Assembly: GCA_041905405.1 (NCBI GenBank)
Contig: JAYRLC010000002.1
Span: 1-64,000, forward strand
Origin: RAM1 sp041905405
Lineage (GTDB): Bacteria; Pseudomonadota; Gammaproteobacteria; Burkholderiales; Burkholderiaceae_C
DNA: 64,000 nt
Direction of reading: 5' to 3'
The notes beneath the pieces were generated by a model. That model saw nothing but the letters and a program-made list of their open reading frames with translations. It had not been told where the DNA came from and searched no databases. Every line of letters starts with the position of its first letter. The first letter of the stretch is position 1. Shown piece by piece: positions 48,771-58,151 of this stretch. Position numbers and translations under genes: made by a program.

Positions 48771-50651
48771 TTACTTGGTCTTGGTTATAGCGCCATCAGG
48801 CGCCGGGCGCCAGACCGTACCAATGGATACGCTCTTGAGCTTCTTCTGGCGGCCATACCAGAAGTTGACCAGCCCGCGCGAGAAGAACACGGCCGAGAAC
48901 ATCGACGTGAGAATGCCGATGCAATGCACCACGGCAAAGCCGCGAACCGGCCCGGAGCCGAAAGCCAGCAATGCCACGCCGGCGATCAGTGTGGTGATGT
49001 TGGAGTCCAGGATGGTCGCCCAGGCGCGGTCATAGCCGGCATGGATGGCCGCCTGCGGCGACGCGCCGGCGCGCAGTTCCTCGCGCACGCGCTCGTTGAT
49101 CAGCACGTTGGAGTCGATGGCCATGCCCAGCGCCAGCGCCATGGCCGCCATGCCGGGCAGGGTCAGGGTGGCCTGCAGCATCGACAGGATGGACACCAGC
49201 AGCAGCAGGTTGACCGCCAGCGCGATGCCCGAGAACAGCCCGAACAGCATGTAGTACAGCGCCATGAAGGCCACGATCACCGCGAACCCCCAGGCCACGC
49301 TGTGGAAACCCTTGGAGATGTTCTCGGCGCCCAGGCTGGGGCCGATGGTGCGTTCCTCGATGATTTCCATGGGTGCGGCCAGCGAACCGGCGCGCAGCAG
49401 CAAGGCCAGGTCGTTGGCCTCGTTGACGGTCATGGAGCCCGAGATCTGAAACCGGTTGCCCAGCTCGCTCTGGATCACCGGCGCCGTCAGCACCTCACCG
49501 CGGCCCTTTTCGAACAGCAGGATGGCCATGCGCTTCTTGATGTTCTCGCGGCTGGTGTCGCGCATGATGCGCCCGCCCTTGGCGTCCACGGTCAGGTCCA
49601 CCTTGGGCTGCTGGTTCTGCGAGTCAAAGCCCGGCTGCGCGTCGGTCAGGCTGTCGCCCGTCAGGATGACCTGCTTCTTGACGATGACGGCGCGGCCGTC
49701 GCGCTCAAGGTAGCGTTCGGCGCCAAAAGGCACGGGGCCCGTGCCCAGCTCGGCCGACCGGGCTTCGGCGCTGTCGTCGACCAGGCGCATTTCCAGGGTG
49801 GCCGTGCGGCCCAGGATGTCCTTGGCCTTGGCCGTGTCCTGCACACCCGGCAGCTGCACCACGATACGGTCCAGCCCCTGCTGCTGGATGACCGGCTCGG
49901 CCACGCCCAGTTCGTTGATGCGGTTGTGCAGCGTGACGATGTTCTGCTTGAGCGCCTGCTCCTGGATGCGGCGGGCCGCTTCGGGCTTGATGGATGCGGT
50001 CAGCTTGTAGTCGGTGCCCTCGGCCACATCCACCGCCTGCAGATCGGCGAACTGGTCAGCGACCACCCGCCGGGCGGCTTCCAGCCCCTGCGAGTCGCGG
50101 AACCGAATTTCCACCGTCTGGGCGTTGCGGGTGATGCCGGCGTGGCGCACGTTCTTTTCACGCAGGACCGAACGGATATCGCCGGCATAGGCTTCGGCCC
50201 GCTTGGTCAGTGCCGCCTGCATGTCCACCTGCAGCATGAAGTGCACGCCGCCGCGCAGGTCCAGGCCCAGGTACATCGGCGCGGCGCGCAGCGCCGACAG
50301 CCAGCGCGGCACGTCCGACAGCAGGTTCAGCGCCACGACGTAGGGCGGATCGGTCGGGTCGGGCACCAGGGCCTTCTGCAGTGCGTCGCGCGCGCGCAAC
50401 TGCACGTCCGTGGATTCAAAGCGGGCCTTCACGGACGAGCCGTCCAGCGTGATCGCGGACGGCGCAATGCCCGCGGCCTTCAGTGCCTCTTCGACACGAG
50501 CCTGGGTGGTGGTGTCCACCTTGACCGTCGCCTTGCCGGCGGAGATCTGCACCGCCGGCGCTTCGCCGAAGAAATTGGGCAGGGTGTAGATGGCCCCCAC
50601 CAGCAACGCGAAGATGATGATCGCGTACTTCCAGACCGGGTATCGGTTCAT
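48771..50651 (-). CDS. secD: Protein translocase subunit SecD
   Basis: 626 residues. An N-terminal helix, a large periplasmic region (GLDLRGGVHFMLQVDMQAAL; NRINELGVAEPVIQQQGLDR) and five C-terminal helices with MAIDSNVLINERVREELR and MFSAVFFSRGLVNF. It forms the SecDF complex with SecF and YajC in the inner membrane and drives the late stage of export, which the many exported proteins in this window need. Confidence 0.97.
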   Translation of the reverse strand: MNRYPVWKYAIIIFALLVGAIYTLPNFFGEAPAVQISAGKATVKVDTTTQARVEEALKAAGIAPSAITLDGSSVKARFESTDVQLRARDALQKALVPDPTDPPYVVALNLLSDVPRWLSALRAAPMYLGLDLRGGVHFMLQVDMQAALTKRAEAYAGDIRSVLREKNVRHAGITRNAQTVEIRFRDSQGLEAARRVVADQFADLQAVDVAEGTDYKLTASIKPEAARRIQEQALKQNIVTLHNRINELGVAEPVIQQQGLDRIVVQLPGVQDTAKAKDILGRTATLEMRLVDDSAEARSAELGTGPVPFGAERYLERDGRAVIVKKQVILTGDSLTDAQPGFDSQNQQPKVDLTVDAKGGRIMRDTSRENIKKRMAILLFEKGRGEVLTAPVIQSELGNRFQISGSMTVNEANDLALLLRAGSLAAPMEIIEERTIGPSLGAENISKGFHSVAWGFAVIVAFMALYYMLFGLFSGIALAVNLLLLVSILSMLQATLTLPGMAAMALALGMAIDSNVLINERVREELRAGASPQAAIHAGYDRAWATILDSNITTLIAGVALLAFGSGPVRGFAVVHCIGILTSMFSAVFFSRGLVNFWYGRQKKLKSVSIGTVWRPAPDGAITKTK

Positions 50652-50715
50652 CGTGATTCAGACCTGAGGTGCACGGACAGCGGCCCGCGGGTTTGCGTGT
50701 GGGCGGACCGGATAC

Positions 50716-51045
50716 TTATTTGATGGTGCCCTTGGGCAGCACCTGGACAACGGCGCTGCGCTGCAGCTGGACTTCGACGCCTTCGGCCAGCTCGACGCCG
50801 ATGTAGGTGTCACCCAGCTTGCTCACCTTGCCCAGCAGGCCGCCGGCGGTGGCCACCTCGTCGCCCTTGGCCAGCGCGTCGATCATGGCGCGGTGCTCTT
50901 TCTGGCGCTTCATCTGGGGCCGGATCATCACGAAATACAGCACCACGAACATCAGCACCAGCGGGAGCATGCTCATCAGGGAGGATCCCATGCCGCCACC
51001 CGCTGCGGCGGGTGCGGTCTGGGCAAAGGCGGAGGAAATGAACAC
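50716..51045 (-). CDS. yajC: Sec translocase accessory protein YajC
   Basis: 109 residues. One membrane helix (SMLPLVLMFVVLYFVMIRPQ) followed by KRQKEHRAMIDALAKGDEVATAGG, the YajC signature. It is the first gene of yajC-secD-secF. Its upstream region holds a terminator of the preceding oxidoreductase gene. Confidence 0.96.
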   Translation of the reverse strand: MFISSAFAQTAPAAAGGGMGSSLMSMLPLVLMFVVLYFVMIRPQMKRQKEHRAMIDALAKGDEVATAGGLLGKVSKLGDTYIGVELAEGVEVQLQRSAVVQVLPKGTIK

Positions 51046-51073
51046 GGCGACTCCAACGTTAAGGGATCAGTAC

Positions 51074-51120
51074 AAAAAGCCCGCAAACAAACGGGCACCC
51101 GTTGGTGCCCGTCTGGCGGG
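51074..51120 (-). terminator. Terminator after the 2-oxoacid oxidoreductase
   Basis: ACGGGCACC, loop, GGTGCCCGT is a perfect 9-bp stem (51091-51112), enclosed by a second stem CCCGC/GCGGG; on the minus strand a T run follows at about 51079-51075. It separates the oxidoreductase from yajC on the same strand. Confidence 0.82.
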
Positions 51121-51189
51121 GAGCCTGCAATTGTAAGCGGCCCCTACGGCGTAAAGACATGTAACCCGGTGCCTTGCCGGGGGTTGTTG

Positions 51190-54100
51190 TCAGGCTGCCG
51201 TCCGCAGCGCCTGCGGGTCGTGCCATTGCTGCAGCAGCCCGGCCCAGCGGTTGCGGGCCGCCGCCAGGTTGCGCTCCTTCACATGGCCGAAGCCCTTGAT
51301 CTGCTCCGGGATGCGGGCGATTTCCAGCGCCAGAGCATGGTTGCCCGCGCTCAAGGATGTGAGCGTTTGCTCCACACTGTCGCGGTACTCACCGATCAGG
51401 GCGCGCTCGGTGCGGCGCTCTTCCGTCCGGCCGAAGGGGTCGAACGCCGTGCCGCGCAGGCCCTTCAGCCTGGCCAGCACGCGGAAGGCCGTCAGCATCG
51501 CGGGGCCGAACTTCTGCTTTTGCAGTTCGCCTTTCGCGTTTTTCTTCGCGATCATGGGCGGTGCCAGGTGGTAGTTGAGCTTGAAGTCGCCTTCGAACAT
51601 GCCGTTCACGCGGTCCAGGAAGCTGCGGTCGGTGTGCAGGCGGGCGACTTCGTATTCGTCCTTGTACGCCATGAGCTTGAACAGGTTGCGGGCCACGGCT
51701 TCAGACAGTGTGGTCTTGCCCAGCGGCATTTCGGCCAGCCGGACCTTGTCAATGAAACGGCTGTACGCATCCGCATAGGCCTCATTCTGGTAGGCCGTGA
51801 GGAATTCGACACGGCGCGCCACGATGCTTTCCAGCGTTTCGCGCTTCTTGAATTCGATGACCTGCGCGGGGGACAGCAGCTTTTGCACCGACGCCCAGTC
51901 GTGCGCGGCGCGCCGGCCCCATTCGAACGCGGCCTTGTTCTGGTCCACGGCCACGGCGTTGAGCTCGATCGCGCGCATCAGCGATGCGTGGGCCAGCGGG
52001 ATCCAGCCCTTTTGCCAGGCGTAGCCCAGCATCATGGGGTTGGTGTAGATGCTGTCGCCCATGAGCTTGGTCGCAGCGCCGTCGGCGTCGAACGCACCCA
52101 CGTTGTCCATGCCAACCGCCTTGGCCACTTCGGCGGCGCAGGCCTCGGCCGGGTTCTGCCAGGCAGCGTCACGCACGAACGCCGCCGTCGGCGTGCTGTG
52201 CGAATTGAGCGCCACGTGGGTGCGACCCTCGCGCATGCGCAGCACAGTTTCCTTGCCTGCCGCCACGATGGGGTCGCAACCGATGATCAGGTCGGCACCC
52301 GCCATGCTCACCCGCGTGGTGCGGATGTCGTCGGCCGTGTGGCCGATCAGCACGTGGCTCCAGGTCGCGCCGCCCTTTTGCGCCAGGCCCCCCGCGTCCT
52401 GCGTGACGATGCCCTTGCCTTCCAGGTGACCCGCCACGCCCAGCAGCTGGCCGATGGTGATGACACCCGTGCCGCCCACGCCCGCCACCACGATGCCGTA
52501 AGCGCCATGGATCTCGGGCATGGCGGGCTCGGGCAAAGCGCCCAGCTCGAACGGCGACGCGGCCTTGTCCTTGGCTTTCTTCTTGAGCTGGCCACCCTCG
52601 ACCGTGACGAAGCTGGGGCAGAAGCCCTTCAGGCAGCTCATGTCCTTGTTGCAGGTGCTCTGGTTGATGGTGCGCTTGCGGCCGAATTCGGTCTCCAGCG
52701 GCTCCACGCTCAGGCAGTTGGACTGCACGCCGCAGTCGCCGCAGCCTTCGCAGACCAGCTCGTTGATGACCACGCGCTTGGCCGGGTCCACCATGCTGCC
52801 GCGCTTGCGGCGGCGGCGCTTTTCGGTCGCGCAGGTCTGGTCGTAGATGATGACCGTGGTGCCCTTGATCTCGCGGAATTCGCGCTGCACGGCATCCAGC
52901 GTGTCACGGTGCTGGATGGCAATGCCGGCGGGCAGCCCCGTGATGCTGTCGTACTTCTCGGGCTCGTCGGTCACGATGGTGATCTTGACGGCGCCCTCGG
53001 CGCGCATGCTCTGCGCGATCTGCACCACGCTGTGGCCTTCGGGCCGCTCGCCGACCTGCTGGCCGCCGGTCATGGCGACCGCGTCGTTGTACAGGATCTT
53101 GTAGGTGATGTTCACGCCCGCCGCGATGCTCTGGCGCACCGCCAGCAGACCGCTGTGGAAGTACGTGCCGTCGCCCAGGTTGGCGAACATGTGCTGGTCG
53201 GTCGTGAACGGCTGCTGGCCGACCCAGGGTACGCCCTCGCCACCCATCTGCGTGAAGCCGATGGTGGCGCGGTCCATCCACGTCGCCATGAAGTGGCAGC
53301 CAATGCCGGCCATGGCGCGCGAGCCCTCGGGCACGCGGGTGGACGTGTTGTGCGGGCAGCCCGAGCAGAACCAGGGCTGGCGGTCGGCCTTGACCTCCAC
53401 CACCTGCATCGCCGTTTCCTTGGCCTGCAGGATCGCCAGCTGCGCGTCGATGCGCGCGGTCATGTCGCCGTCCAGGCCCAGCTTCTTCAGGCGCTGCGCG
53501 ATCGCGCGCGCGATGATCGCGGGCGACAGGTCGGCGTTGGCGCGCAGCAGCTTGTTGTCGGTCGGGTTGGGCATGGACCATTCGCCGCCCGAATAGTCAC
53601 CTTCGACCTCGTTGAACTTGCCCAGCACGTTGGGCCGCACGTCGGGGCGCCAGTTGTACAGCTCTTCCTTGAGCTGGTATTCGATGACCTGGCGCTTTTC
53701 TTCCACCACCAGGATTTCGCGCAGGCCGGTGGCGAACTCGCGCGTGATCTGCGCCTCCAGCGGCCACACCACGCCGACCTTGTGCAGGCGGATACCGAGG
53801 CGGCGGCAGGTGTCGTCGTCCAGGCCGAGGTCCAGCAGGGCCTGGCGCGTGTCGCTGTAGGCCTTGCCGCTGGCGATGATGCCGAAGCGGTCGTTGGGCG
53901 TTTCGATCACGTTGTAGTTCAACCGGTTGGCGCGGATGTACGCCAGCGCCGCGTACCACTTGTAGTCGAACAGGCGGGCCTCCTGCTCCAGCGCATGGTC
54001 GGGCCAGCGGATGTGCACGCCTCCGGGCGGCATCTGGAAGTCGGTGGGAATCTTGATATCCACGCGCTCGGGGTCGATCATGGCCGTGGCGCTGGACTCG

Positions 54101-54753
54101 ACGATCTCCTGGATCGTCTTCATGCCGGCCCACACGCCCGAGAAGCGGCTCATGGCAAAGGCGTGGATGCCCAGGTCCAGGATCTCCTGCACCGTGGCCG
54201 GGAAGAACACGGGCAGGCCGCAGGCCTTGAAGATGTGGTCGCTCTGGTGCGCGGCGGTGGAGCTCTTGGACACATGGTCGTCGCCGGCCACCGCGATCAC
54301 GCCGCCGTACGGCGTGGTGCCGGCCATGTTGGCATGCTTGAACACGTCGGAGCAGCGGTCCACGCCCGGGCCCTTGCCGTACCAGATGCCGAACACACCA
54401 TCGAACTTGTTGGTGCCCGGGGGGGCAAAGCCCAGCTGCTGCGTACCCCACAGCGCCGTGGCGGCCAGCTCCTCGTTCACGCCGGGCTGGAACACGATGT
54501 TCTGCGCCTTCAGGTACTTGCTCGCCTTGACCAGCGCCTGGTCGTAGCCGCCCAGCGGCGAGCCGCGGTAGCCGCTGATGAAGCCGGCGGTGTTCTTGCC
54601 CTGCTGCGCATCGCGCAGGCGCTGCAGCATGGGCAGCTTGACCAGGGCCTGCACGCCGCTCATGAAGGCGCGGCCGTAGTCCAGCGAATATTTGTCGTCG
54701 AGCGTGACGGTTTCCAGCGCTTTGCGGATGTGCTCGGGCAGTGGGGCGTTCAT
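51190..54753 (-). CDS. Long 2-oxoacid/indolepyruvate:ferredoxin oxidoreductase
   Basis: 1187 residues, no signal. The N-terminal half holds the pyrimidine and TPP domains: ISGYRGSPLGGYDQAL, GKGPGVDRCSDV, and the GDGTYFHSG block, with PWFCSGCPHNTST. A middle ferredoxin-like segment has CEGCGDCGVQSNC and CNKDMSCLKGFC. The C-terminal gamma domain has VAGVGGTGVITIGQLLGVAG. The fused alpha-gamma organisation is that of proteobacterial indolepyruvate ferredoxin oxidoreductase, which oxidatively decarboxylates aryl pyruvates from aromatic amino acid breakdown. AGGAG lies eight bases before the Met used; a long upstream open frame is rejected. It is divergent from an Lrp regulator. Confidence 0.87.
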   Translation of the reverse strand: MNAPLPEHIRKALETVTLDDKYSLDYGRAFMSGVQALVKLPMLQRLRDAQQGKNTAGFISGYRGSPLGGYDQALVKASKYLKAQNIVFQPGVNEELAATALWGTQQLGFAPPGTNKFDGVFGIWYGKGPGVDRCSDVFKHANMAGTTPYGGVIAVAGDDHVSKSSTAAHQSDHIFKACGLPVFFPATVQEILDLGIHAFAMSRFSGVWAGMKTIQEIVESSATAMIDPERVDIKIPTDFQMPPGGVHIRWPDHALEQEARLFDYKWYAALAYIRANRLNYNVIETPNDRFGIIASGKAYSDTRQALLDLGLDDDTCRRLGIRLHKVGVVWPLEAQITREFATGLREILVVEEKRQVIEYQLKEELYNWRPDVRPNVLGKFNEVEGDYSGGEWSMPNPTDNKLLRANADLSPAIIARAIAQRLKKLGLDGDMTARIDAQLAILQAKETAMQVVEVKADRQPWFCSGCPHNTSTRVPEGSRAMAGIGCHFMATWMDRATIGFTQMGGEGVPWVGQQPFTTDQHMFANLGDGTYFHSGLLAVRQSIAAGVNITYKILYNDAVAMTGGQQVGERPEGHSVVQIAQSMRAEGAVKITIVTDEPEKYDSITGLPAGIAIQHRDTLDAVQREFREIKGTTVIIYDQTCATEKRRRRKRGSMVDPAKRVVINELVCEGCGDCGVQSNCLSVEPLETEFGRKRTINQSTCNKDMSCLKGFCPSFVTVEGGQLKKKAKDKAASPFELGALPEPAMPEIHGAYGIVVAGVGGTGVITIGQLLGVAGHLEGKGIVTQDAGGLAQKGGATWSHVLIGHTADDIRTTRVSMAGADLIIGCDPIVAAGKETVLRMREGRTHVALNSHSTPTAAFVRDAAWQNPAEACAAEVAKAVGMDNVGAFDADGAATKLMGDSIYTNPMMLGYAWQKGWIPLAHASLMRAIELNAVAVDQNKAAFEWGRRAAHDWASVQKLLSPAQVIEFKKRETLESIVARRVEFLTAYQNEAYADAYSRFIDKVRLAEMPLGKTTLSEAVARNLFKLMAYKDEYEVARLHTDRSFLDRVNGMFEGDFKLNYHLAPPMIAKKNAKGELQKQKFGPAMLTAFRVLARLKGLRGTAFDPFGRTEERRTERALIGEYRDSVEQTLTSLSAGNHALALEIARIPEQIKGFGHVKERNLAAARNRWAGLLQQWHDPQALRTAA

Positions 54754-54903
54754 TCTTGTGGGTCTCCTGACTCCGTGGGGAAGGGTCCACCTTGTGGGCG
54801 GATGTACACCACACCCGGATAGGGCGCGGCCTCTAGTGGAATGCAAAGTGTATGCCCGCAGTCCAGATAAGTCATTGCTTTCTATGCCCGATTCCAGTTG
54901 ATT

Positions 54904-54918
54904 CAAGAAAGGATCTTG
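54904..54918. promoter_or_regulatory. Inverted repeat between oxidoreductase and lrp genes
   Basis: CAAGA, five-base spacer, TCTTG, 16 bases upstream of the lrp-type start. It resembles the palindromic site of Lrp/AsnC proteins and may control both divergent genes. Confidence 0.45.
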
Positions 54919-54934
54919 CTCAAAATCGGCACAT

Positions 54935-55411
54935 ATGGAAACACTCGACAAGTTTGACATCGCCATCCTGTCCGAACTGCAAGCCGACGCCCGCCTGACC
55001 AACGCCGAACTGGCCCAGCGCGTGGGCCTGTCGGCCGCGCCGTGCTGGCGGCGCGTGCGGGCGCTGGAAGAAGCAGGCTTCATCAAGGGCTACCGCGCCG
55101 AGATCGACCGCCACAAGATCGGCCTGGGCGTGCTGGCCTTCGTGCGGCTGGACGCCAACCGCAACACGGGCGAGCTCACCCGCGAGATGGAGGAAGCCAT
55201 CCGCAAGATCCCCGAAATCGTCTCGTGCCACTACATCAGCGGCGCGGGCACGTTCGAGCTGCAGGTGGTCAGCCGCGACCTGGACAGCTTCTCGCAGTTC
55301 GCGCGGCAGGTGCTGATCAACCTGCCCAATGTGAAAGACCTCCACACCAGCTTTTCGCTGGGGGAGGTCAAGGCCAGCAGTTCGCTGCCGCTGGCGCATC
55401 TGAAGCCCTGA
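54935..55411 (+). CDS. Lrp/AsnC family transcriptional regulator
   Basis: 158 residues. The N-terminal helix-turn-helix has DIAILSELQADARLTNAEL and AQRVGLSAAPCWRRVRALEE; the C-terminal RAM/ACT-like domain has ETGELTREMEEAIRKIPEIV-type features (NTGELTREMEEAIRK) and CHYISGAGTFELQVV. Such proteins sense amino acids. Being divergent from an aromatic-amino-acid pathway enzyme, it likely controls that gene in response to an aromatic amino acid or its keto acid. This is inference from arrangement. Confidence 0.9.
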   Translation: METLDKFDIAILSELQADARLTNAELAQRVGLSAAPCWRRVRALEEAGFIKGYRAEIDRHKIGLGVLAFVRLDANRNTGELTREMEEAIRKIPEIVSCHYISGAGTFELQVVSRDLDSFSQFARQVLINLPNVKDLHTSFSLGEVKASSSLPLAHLKP

Positions 55412-55415
55412 GGCT

Positions 55416-57665
55416 TCAGGCGGCGATCACGCCGCCGTCGTCTTTCGTGATCACGATGGTGGCCGAACGCGGACGCGCATTGGCGCCGCCTGCGCCGTAA
55501 CCGGCGTTGCCGGGCCAGTGGCTCAGGTACTTGGCCGGGTCGGCGATGTTGGCCTTGGTGATGGTCTCGCCGGGGTGCTGGATGTTCACGAAGATCGTCT
55601 TGCCGTCCGGCGTTTCGGTGATGCCGGTGATCTCGCAGTCCTTCGGGCCGACAAGGAAGCGGCGCAGCTTGTCGTTGGCCGGCTTGGCGCCCACGCGCGT
55701 GGTCACTTCCAGCTTGCTGCCGTCGGCCTTGGTATAGCTCAGCGTCTGGGTGGCGCCGTCGCCCACGGTGCCGGGCACGCCGACGAGCATCATGCAGTTG
55801 GTCACGTCTGTGTAGGCGCCGTCGTCGGTCTGGATGAAACACAGGCCGGTCTTGGGGCTGAACCACAGGCCGTCGGGGCTGGAGAAGTCCTGGTCGGCCG
55901 TCAGAGCCGACAGGTTCACCAGCGATGCGCTGGCGTCCGACTGTGCACCGAACAGGTAAACGTCCCAGGTAAAGCCCGTGGCGCCGGATTCGCCGCCGGC
56001 TTCCTTCATGCGCAGGATGTGCCCGTTGATGTTTCCGGGCGCGCTGGCGGCGGTCGGGGCATCGGTGTAGGCACGGGGGTTGGCCGCATCCACGGCAAAC
56101 TGCGAAGAACCGCTGGGCTCGATCTTGCGGTTGCTGTTGTTGGTCAGTGTGTAATAGACCTCGCCGGTCGTGGGGTGCACGGCGCACCACTCCGGGCGGT
56201 CCATCTTGGTGGCGCCCACGGCGTCGGCGGCCAAGCGGGCGTTGACGATGACGTCGGCGTTGTCGGCGAAGCGGTAGGTCGTGTAGTTGGCAATGGCTGC
56301 GGTCGACAGGCTCAGCTCGATCCACTGGCCGCTGCCGTCGGCGTTGAACTTCGCCACGTACAGCTTGCCACTGTCCAGGTACTTGTCGCCGGTGGTGATG
56401 CGGTTGGCCGGGTTGGTGTCGGCGGCGTCCCAGTTGGCGGTGGACACGAACTTGTAGATGTACTCGCCGCGCGAATCGTCGCCCATGTACACGGCCAGCG
56501 GTTTGCCGGCCGTACGCAGGCCAAACGCGGCGCTTTCGTGGGCAAAGCGGCCCAGGGAAGTGCGCTTGCGGATGGCCTGGGTCTTGTCGTAGGGGTCGAT
56601 TTCGACGATGTAGCCGAATGTGTTGAGTTCGTTGCGGTAGTCGTCGGTGCCGTCGGCCGACGTGCCGATCTGGCTGATGTTCCAGCGCGCATACACATCG
56701 GCGGAGCCGGCGGTTTCCCAGCCGTGGCGGCTGGCGGCGCCGGCGTCGCGGCCGTAGCGCCGCAGTGACACGACGCTTTTGGCCGCGGCGCCGCCGCGCG
56801 TGGTGTCGTCGGTTGTACCGCGGGTGAAGTAGCCAGCCCAGTTTTCCTCGCCGGTGACAAACGTGCCCCAGGGGGTATAGCCCGTACCGCAGTTGTTGAT
56901 GGTGCCGCGCGCCTCCAGCCCGGTGGTGGAAAAGCGCGTCTTCATCAGCGCATTGCCGCGCGCTGCGCCGTTGATCTGCATCGTGGTGGTGGGCGTGACG
57001 CGGCGGTTGTATGACGAGGTTTTGTCATAGGCAAACTTGCCGGCGGTCTTGCGCACTTCGACGATGGACACACCATGGGCCGGAATTTCCTTGTCGGCCT
57101 CGGACTGCGGACGCGGATTAGCGGTAACGCCCGCGGCGTGCAGGAACTGGTCGGTCAGTGCTTCGTGGTTCATGACCAGCAGACCGCGGTCTGCGCCTGC
57201 GGCATCACGCGCCGTGCCGGCGGCGTTCAGGCCGAAGTACTCCATGCCGTCGTGGTGATCGCCGGCGCGGGCCTCAAAGCCCGTGTCGGTACCGTCATTC
57301 TTGAAGTCGGGCGTAGAAGCCGTCAGCGGATCGCCAAGCGCGTACAGCACCGTGGCCGTGTAACCCGCGGGCACGCTCACCACGTCGGCCGTGCTCTTGG
57401 CCACGGCGGCAAAGCTCAGCTTGATGCCGTTGTCGGGCGCGGGAGCCGGCGCAGGGGCCGGCGTGTCACCGCCACCGCCGCAGGCCGGCAGCGCCACGCT
57501 GCCCAGCACCGCGGTGCCGGCCGTGCCAAAGCCGGCCTTGAACAGGCTGCGGCGCGACAGGCGCGCGTCGATCACTTCGGAGATCGACGGGTTGTTGCTG
57601 GTGTTGAAGTCTTCGTGGTCGTGGCTGTGCAGAGCCAGCTTTTCGGCCGGGGTGGTTGCGTTCAT
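55416..57665 (-). CDS. phoX: PhoX family alkaline phosphatase
   Basis: 749 residues. A twin-arginine signal (LSRRSLFKAGFGTAG) lies about 40 residues in, followed by a lipobox-like ALPAC and Ala/Pro linker. The body matches PhoX/DUF839: VMNHEALTDQFL, TFVTGEENWAGY, GRFAHESAAFGL, DRPEWCAVHPTTGEVYYTLT and FSSPDGLWFSP. PhoX enzymes are Tat-exported, calcium- and iron-dependent phosphatases that free phosphate from organic esters under phosphate starvation. The Met chosen follows an AAGG site; a Met 23 codons earlier overlaps the Pho array and is rejected. The promoter has five PhoB half-sites. Confidence 0.9.
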   Translation of the reverse strand: MNATTPAEKLALHSHDHEDFNTSNNPSISEVIDARLSRRSLFKAGFGTAGTAVLGSVALPACGGGGDTPAPAPAPAPDNGIKLSFAAVAKSTADVVSVPAGYTATVLYALGDPLTASTPDFKNDGTDTGFEARAGDHHDGMEYFGLNAAGTARDAAGADRGLLVMNHEALTDQFLHAAGVTANPRPQSEADKEIPAHGVSIVEVRKTAGKFAYDKTSSYNRRVTPTTTMQINGAARGNALMKTRFSTTGLEARGTINNCGTGYTPWGTFVTGEENWAGYFTRGTTDDTTRGGAAAKSVVSLRRYGRDAGAASRHGWETAGSADVYARWNISQIGTSADGTDDYRNELNTFGYIVEIDPYDKTQAIRKRTSLGRFAHESAAFGLRTAGKPLAVYMGDDSRGEYIYKFVSTANWDAADTNPANRITTGDKYLDSGKLYVAKFNADGSGQWIELSLSTAAIANYTTYRFADNADVIVNARLAADAVGATKMDRPEWCAVHPTTGEVYYTLTNNSNRKIEPSGSSQFAVDAANPRAYTDAPTAASAPGNINGHILRMKEAGGESGATGFTWDVYLFGAQSDASASLVNLSALTADQDFSSPDGLWFSPKTGLCFIQTDDGAYTDVTNCMMLVGVPGTVGDGATQTLSYTKADGSKLEVTTRVGAKPANDKLRRFLVGPKDCEITGITETPDGKTIFVNIQHPGETITKANIADPAKYLSHWPGNAGYGAGGANARPRSATIVITKDDGGVIAA

Positions 57666-57732
57666 CGCAGGGAACCTTTCGCGAGGGGTGGTTGTTGTCT
57701 GAAAACTCAGCCCGCGAGTCTCTGTGGCGCGC

Positions 57733-57783
57733 ATGACGGCGCCATGGCAGCGATGTGACGGATTCGTGAAAGGCAGGTGACGG
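57733..57783 (-). promoter_or_regulatory. Five tandem PhoB half-sites upstream of phoX
   Basis: On the minus strand, in order: CCGTCAC, CTTTCAC, CCGTCAC, CTGCCAT, CCGTCAT, each seven bases and each separated by exactly four bases (11-bp period), at 57777-83, 57766-72, 57755-61, 57744-50 and 57733-39. They match the PHO box repeat CTGTCAT/C. The array ends 67 bases upstream of the start codon. Strong support for PhoB control of phoX. Confidence 0.85.
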
Positions 57784-57807
57784 CCCTGGCCGCCACCGCG
57801 GGCGGCG

Positions 57808-58146
57808 TCAGTCGCGCGCGCAGCGCGCCGCCAGCGGCAACAGCGGATAGCGCACGACCGCCTCGCGCCCGGTCGGTCCCAGGCCGAATTCGGCCTTCAT
57901 GCGCGGGTTGCTGTAGAACGCCTGCTGCGGCGTGGTGCCGCCGGCATCGCGGTACAGCACGTCGCGCCCGCGCGCGCCGTCCAGGATCACCGTGTCGTCG
58001 ATGAAGCGCGCGGTGAATGTGATGCCGTATTCGCAGTGGTACAGCGGCGCGGGCGGTGCGGGCGCGTTGCCGGCGCAACCGGCCAGCCATGCCACTGCGG
58101 CCGGCAGCGCCAAAGCAGCCATCGATCGCTTGAACCGGCTTCTCAT
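57808..58146 (-). CDS. Small lipoprotein, possible lysozyme-inhibitor type
   Basis: 112 residues. Lipoprotein signal ending AWLAGC. The mature part has YHCEYGITFTARFIDD and a Cys near the end (LAARCARD), with EAVVRYP before it. The Cys pair and beta-rich layout resemble MliC/PliC lysozyme-inhibitor lipoproteins, but the match is weak. The gene begins just before the mltA stop end, so it follows mltA on the minus strand; a wall-related role would fit. An upstream GTG is possible. Confidence 0.55.
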   Translation of the reverse strand: MRSRFKRSMAALALPAAVAWLAGCAGNAPAPPAPLYHCEYGITFTARFIDDTVILDGARGRDVLYRDAGGTTPQQAFYSNPRMKAEFGLGPTGREAVVRYPLLPLAARCARD

Positions 58147-58151
58147 GCCAG

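Noticed and set aside
48615..50723. Long plus-strand frame opposite secD
   Set aside because: Antisense shadow; secD motifs are intact on the minus strand.
50893..54822. Very long open frame on the plus strand opposite the oxidoreductase gene
   Set aside because: It is an antisense shadow from high GC; composition is rich in Arg, His and Ala without domains, while the minus strand shows clear enzyme motifs.
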